Source: Dehalococcoidales bacterium
Lineage (GTDB): Bacteria; Chloroflexota; Dehalococcoidia; Dehalococcoidales; UBA2162
Reading direction: 5' to 3'
NCBI GenBank assembly: GCA_030648675.1
Contig: JAUSGV010000178.1
Location: 1 to 12,518, forward strand
Length of the DNA: 12,518 nucleotides
Shown: positions 12,033-12,518 of the stretch, piece after piece
Layout of the letters: each line of letters begins with the position of its first letter
Position numbering within the stretch: the first letter of the stretch is position 1
Position numbers and translations under genes: made by a program
The notes under the pieces: generated by a model
What the model was told of the DNA's origin: nothing
The model's input: the letters and a program-made list of their open reading frames with translations, nothing else
The model's database searches: none

Positions 12033-12085
12033 CAAGTGACAACTCAAAATCCCCCTTAGTCCCCCTTTTCCAAAGGGGGAGAGTC
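12033..12085. repeat. Dispersed repeat of the CCCCCTTAGTCCCCCTTT type
   Basis: CCCCCTTAGTCCCCCTTTT followed by CCAAAGGGGGA forms a short hairpin (CCCCCTTTtcCAAAGGGGG) with a direct repeat. Repeats of this appearance are widespread in environmental bacterial genomes. It lies in a 580-bp stretch without genes. Confidence 0.6.
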
Positions 12086-12119
12086 CTTCCTCCAATCTTT
12101 TTACCAAGTCGAATAAGCC

Positions 12120-12430
12120 GGTTTCTTAATTGGGGACTAGGAGTTGGGGATTAGAGACTGGGGAGTGGGTAAGCCCGGAGAGCTTAAAGCTAAAAAGTAA
12201 CAACGTAATAACCAAGCACCAAGATAGGCCTATTCCTTAACGGCATATCCCGATTCCCTTCCGTCATACGGGACACCGTTCCGATTTGCATACGGAATGT
12301 TCCATATGAGGAACCAAATCGATGCGGCCTGCCGCTGCGGCGGCACAAACAACAATAAATAACCATTTGCCAAATATAAAATTCCAAACGGGGAAAAAAA
12401 GGAGGCTGGATCCCCGATCATCATGTATCA
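12120..12430. repeat. Mosaic of degenerate dispersed repeats, no genes
   Basis: The stretch at 12133-12170 repeats GGGGACTAGGAGTT, GGGGATTAGAGACT and GGGGAGTGGG in imperfect tandem. At 12201-12224 TAATAACCAAGCACCAAGATA is the inverted counterpart of 170-200. At 12256-12305 CTTCCGTCATACGGGA and CGATTTGCATACGGAATG form small ACGG-containing stems. The open minus-strand frames here are low-quality translations of these repeats. Confidence 0.45.
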
Positions 12431-12465
12431 AGTACAGAACAAGTTAGGGAATGACAAGGGGCAGT

Positions 12466-12518
12466 AATAATACCCCTCACTTTAATCTCTCCCGCAAGGG
12501 GAGAGAGAATTATTTTCA
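12466..12518. repeat. Terminal copy of the CTCTCCC/GGGAGAG hairpin repeat
   Basis: TACCCCTCACTTTAAT leads into the stem CTCTCCC (12487-12493) with GGGAGAG (12499-12505). It has the same orientation as the copy at 61-96 and is inverted relative to the copy at 8-45, whose reverse complement it resembles over about 45 bp. Confidence 0.7.

Noticed and set aside
11913..12424. Small minus-strand frames at the right end
   Set aside because: They translate dispersed repeats and lack start signals.
1..12518. CRISPR array, tRNA, rRNA, integrase or transposase
   Set aside because: No regularly spaced direct repeats, cloverleaf-like sequence or recombinase motif was seen on either strand.

Overview
The window is about 12.5 kb of bacterial DNA of moderate GC. 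It carries a housekeeping segment on the left and an accessory segment with many frameshifts on the right. No rRNA, tRNA or CRISPR array is visible. The RNase D, TatD and HicB sequences, the A-rich dispersed repeats and a GAAC-N4-GTTC (Gram-positive type) LexA-like site would fit an environmental Chloroflexota (Dehalococcoidia-like) genome. That placement is an inference and is weak. Both ends of the window carry the same CTCTCCC/GGGAGAG hairpin repeat in inverted orientation, as expected if the piece ends in a genome-wide repeat family.

Left part (1-3.1 kb). On the minus strand, a small unrecognised gene (1008-1250) sits directly upstream of a TatD-family metal-dependent hydrolase (191-997). 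A long imperfect palindrome covers their putative promoter. On the plus strand there is a decayed LysE/RhtB-type exporter (about 1345-1665), then a complete RNase D-like DEDDy exonuclease (1748-2881). Converging on its 3' end is a Phd/YefM-like antitoxin gene broken by one missing base in an A run (2871-3064).

Middle part (3.2-4.7 kb). A small winged-helix regulator (3229-3555) starts beside a TACCT-N5-AGGTA operator. Related operator copies recur just after its stop codon and again 105 bp later, inside a degenerate tandem duplication that ends at a strong intrinsic terminator (3798-3834). Next, on the minus strand, is a gene for a protein with a GNQNA..HGFYS motif (4149-4688). Its promoter contains a textbook LexA-like box and may give a leaderless mRNA.

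Right part (4.8-11.3 kb). A type I restriction-modification operon runs leftward: hsdM, hsdS, an 86-codon gene, then hsdR, possibly followed by a 44-codon ORF. hsdM and hsdS overlap by 4 bp. hsdM is frameshifted by an extra G near codon 80, and hsdR is frameshifted between helicase motifs I and II, so as written neither full subunit is made. hsdS is intact. Beyond the operon's promoter (11248-11253, inside a small palindrome) lie dispersed repeats and a HicB-type antitoxin gene (11528-11765). That gene is thrown out of frame by a G8 tract but has a near-ideal promoter inside a perfect palindrome.

The common theme is defence, toxin-antitoxin and regulatory genes, four of them broken by very small indels, three of which lie in homopolymers. 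Either this is a decaying or phase-varying defence island, or the assembly has systematic homopolymer errors. Read-level data would separate the two.
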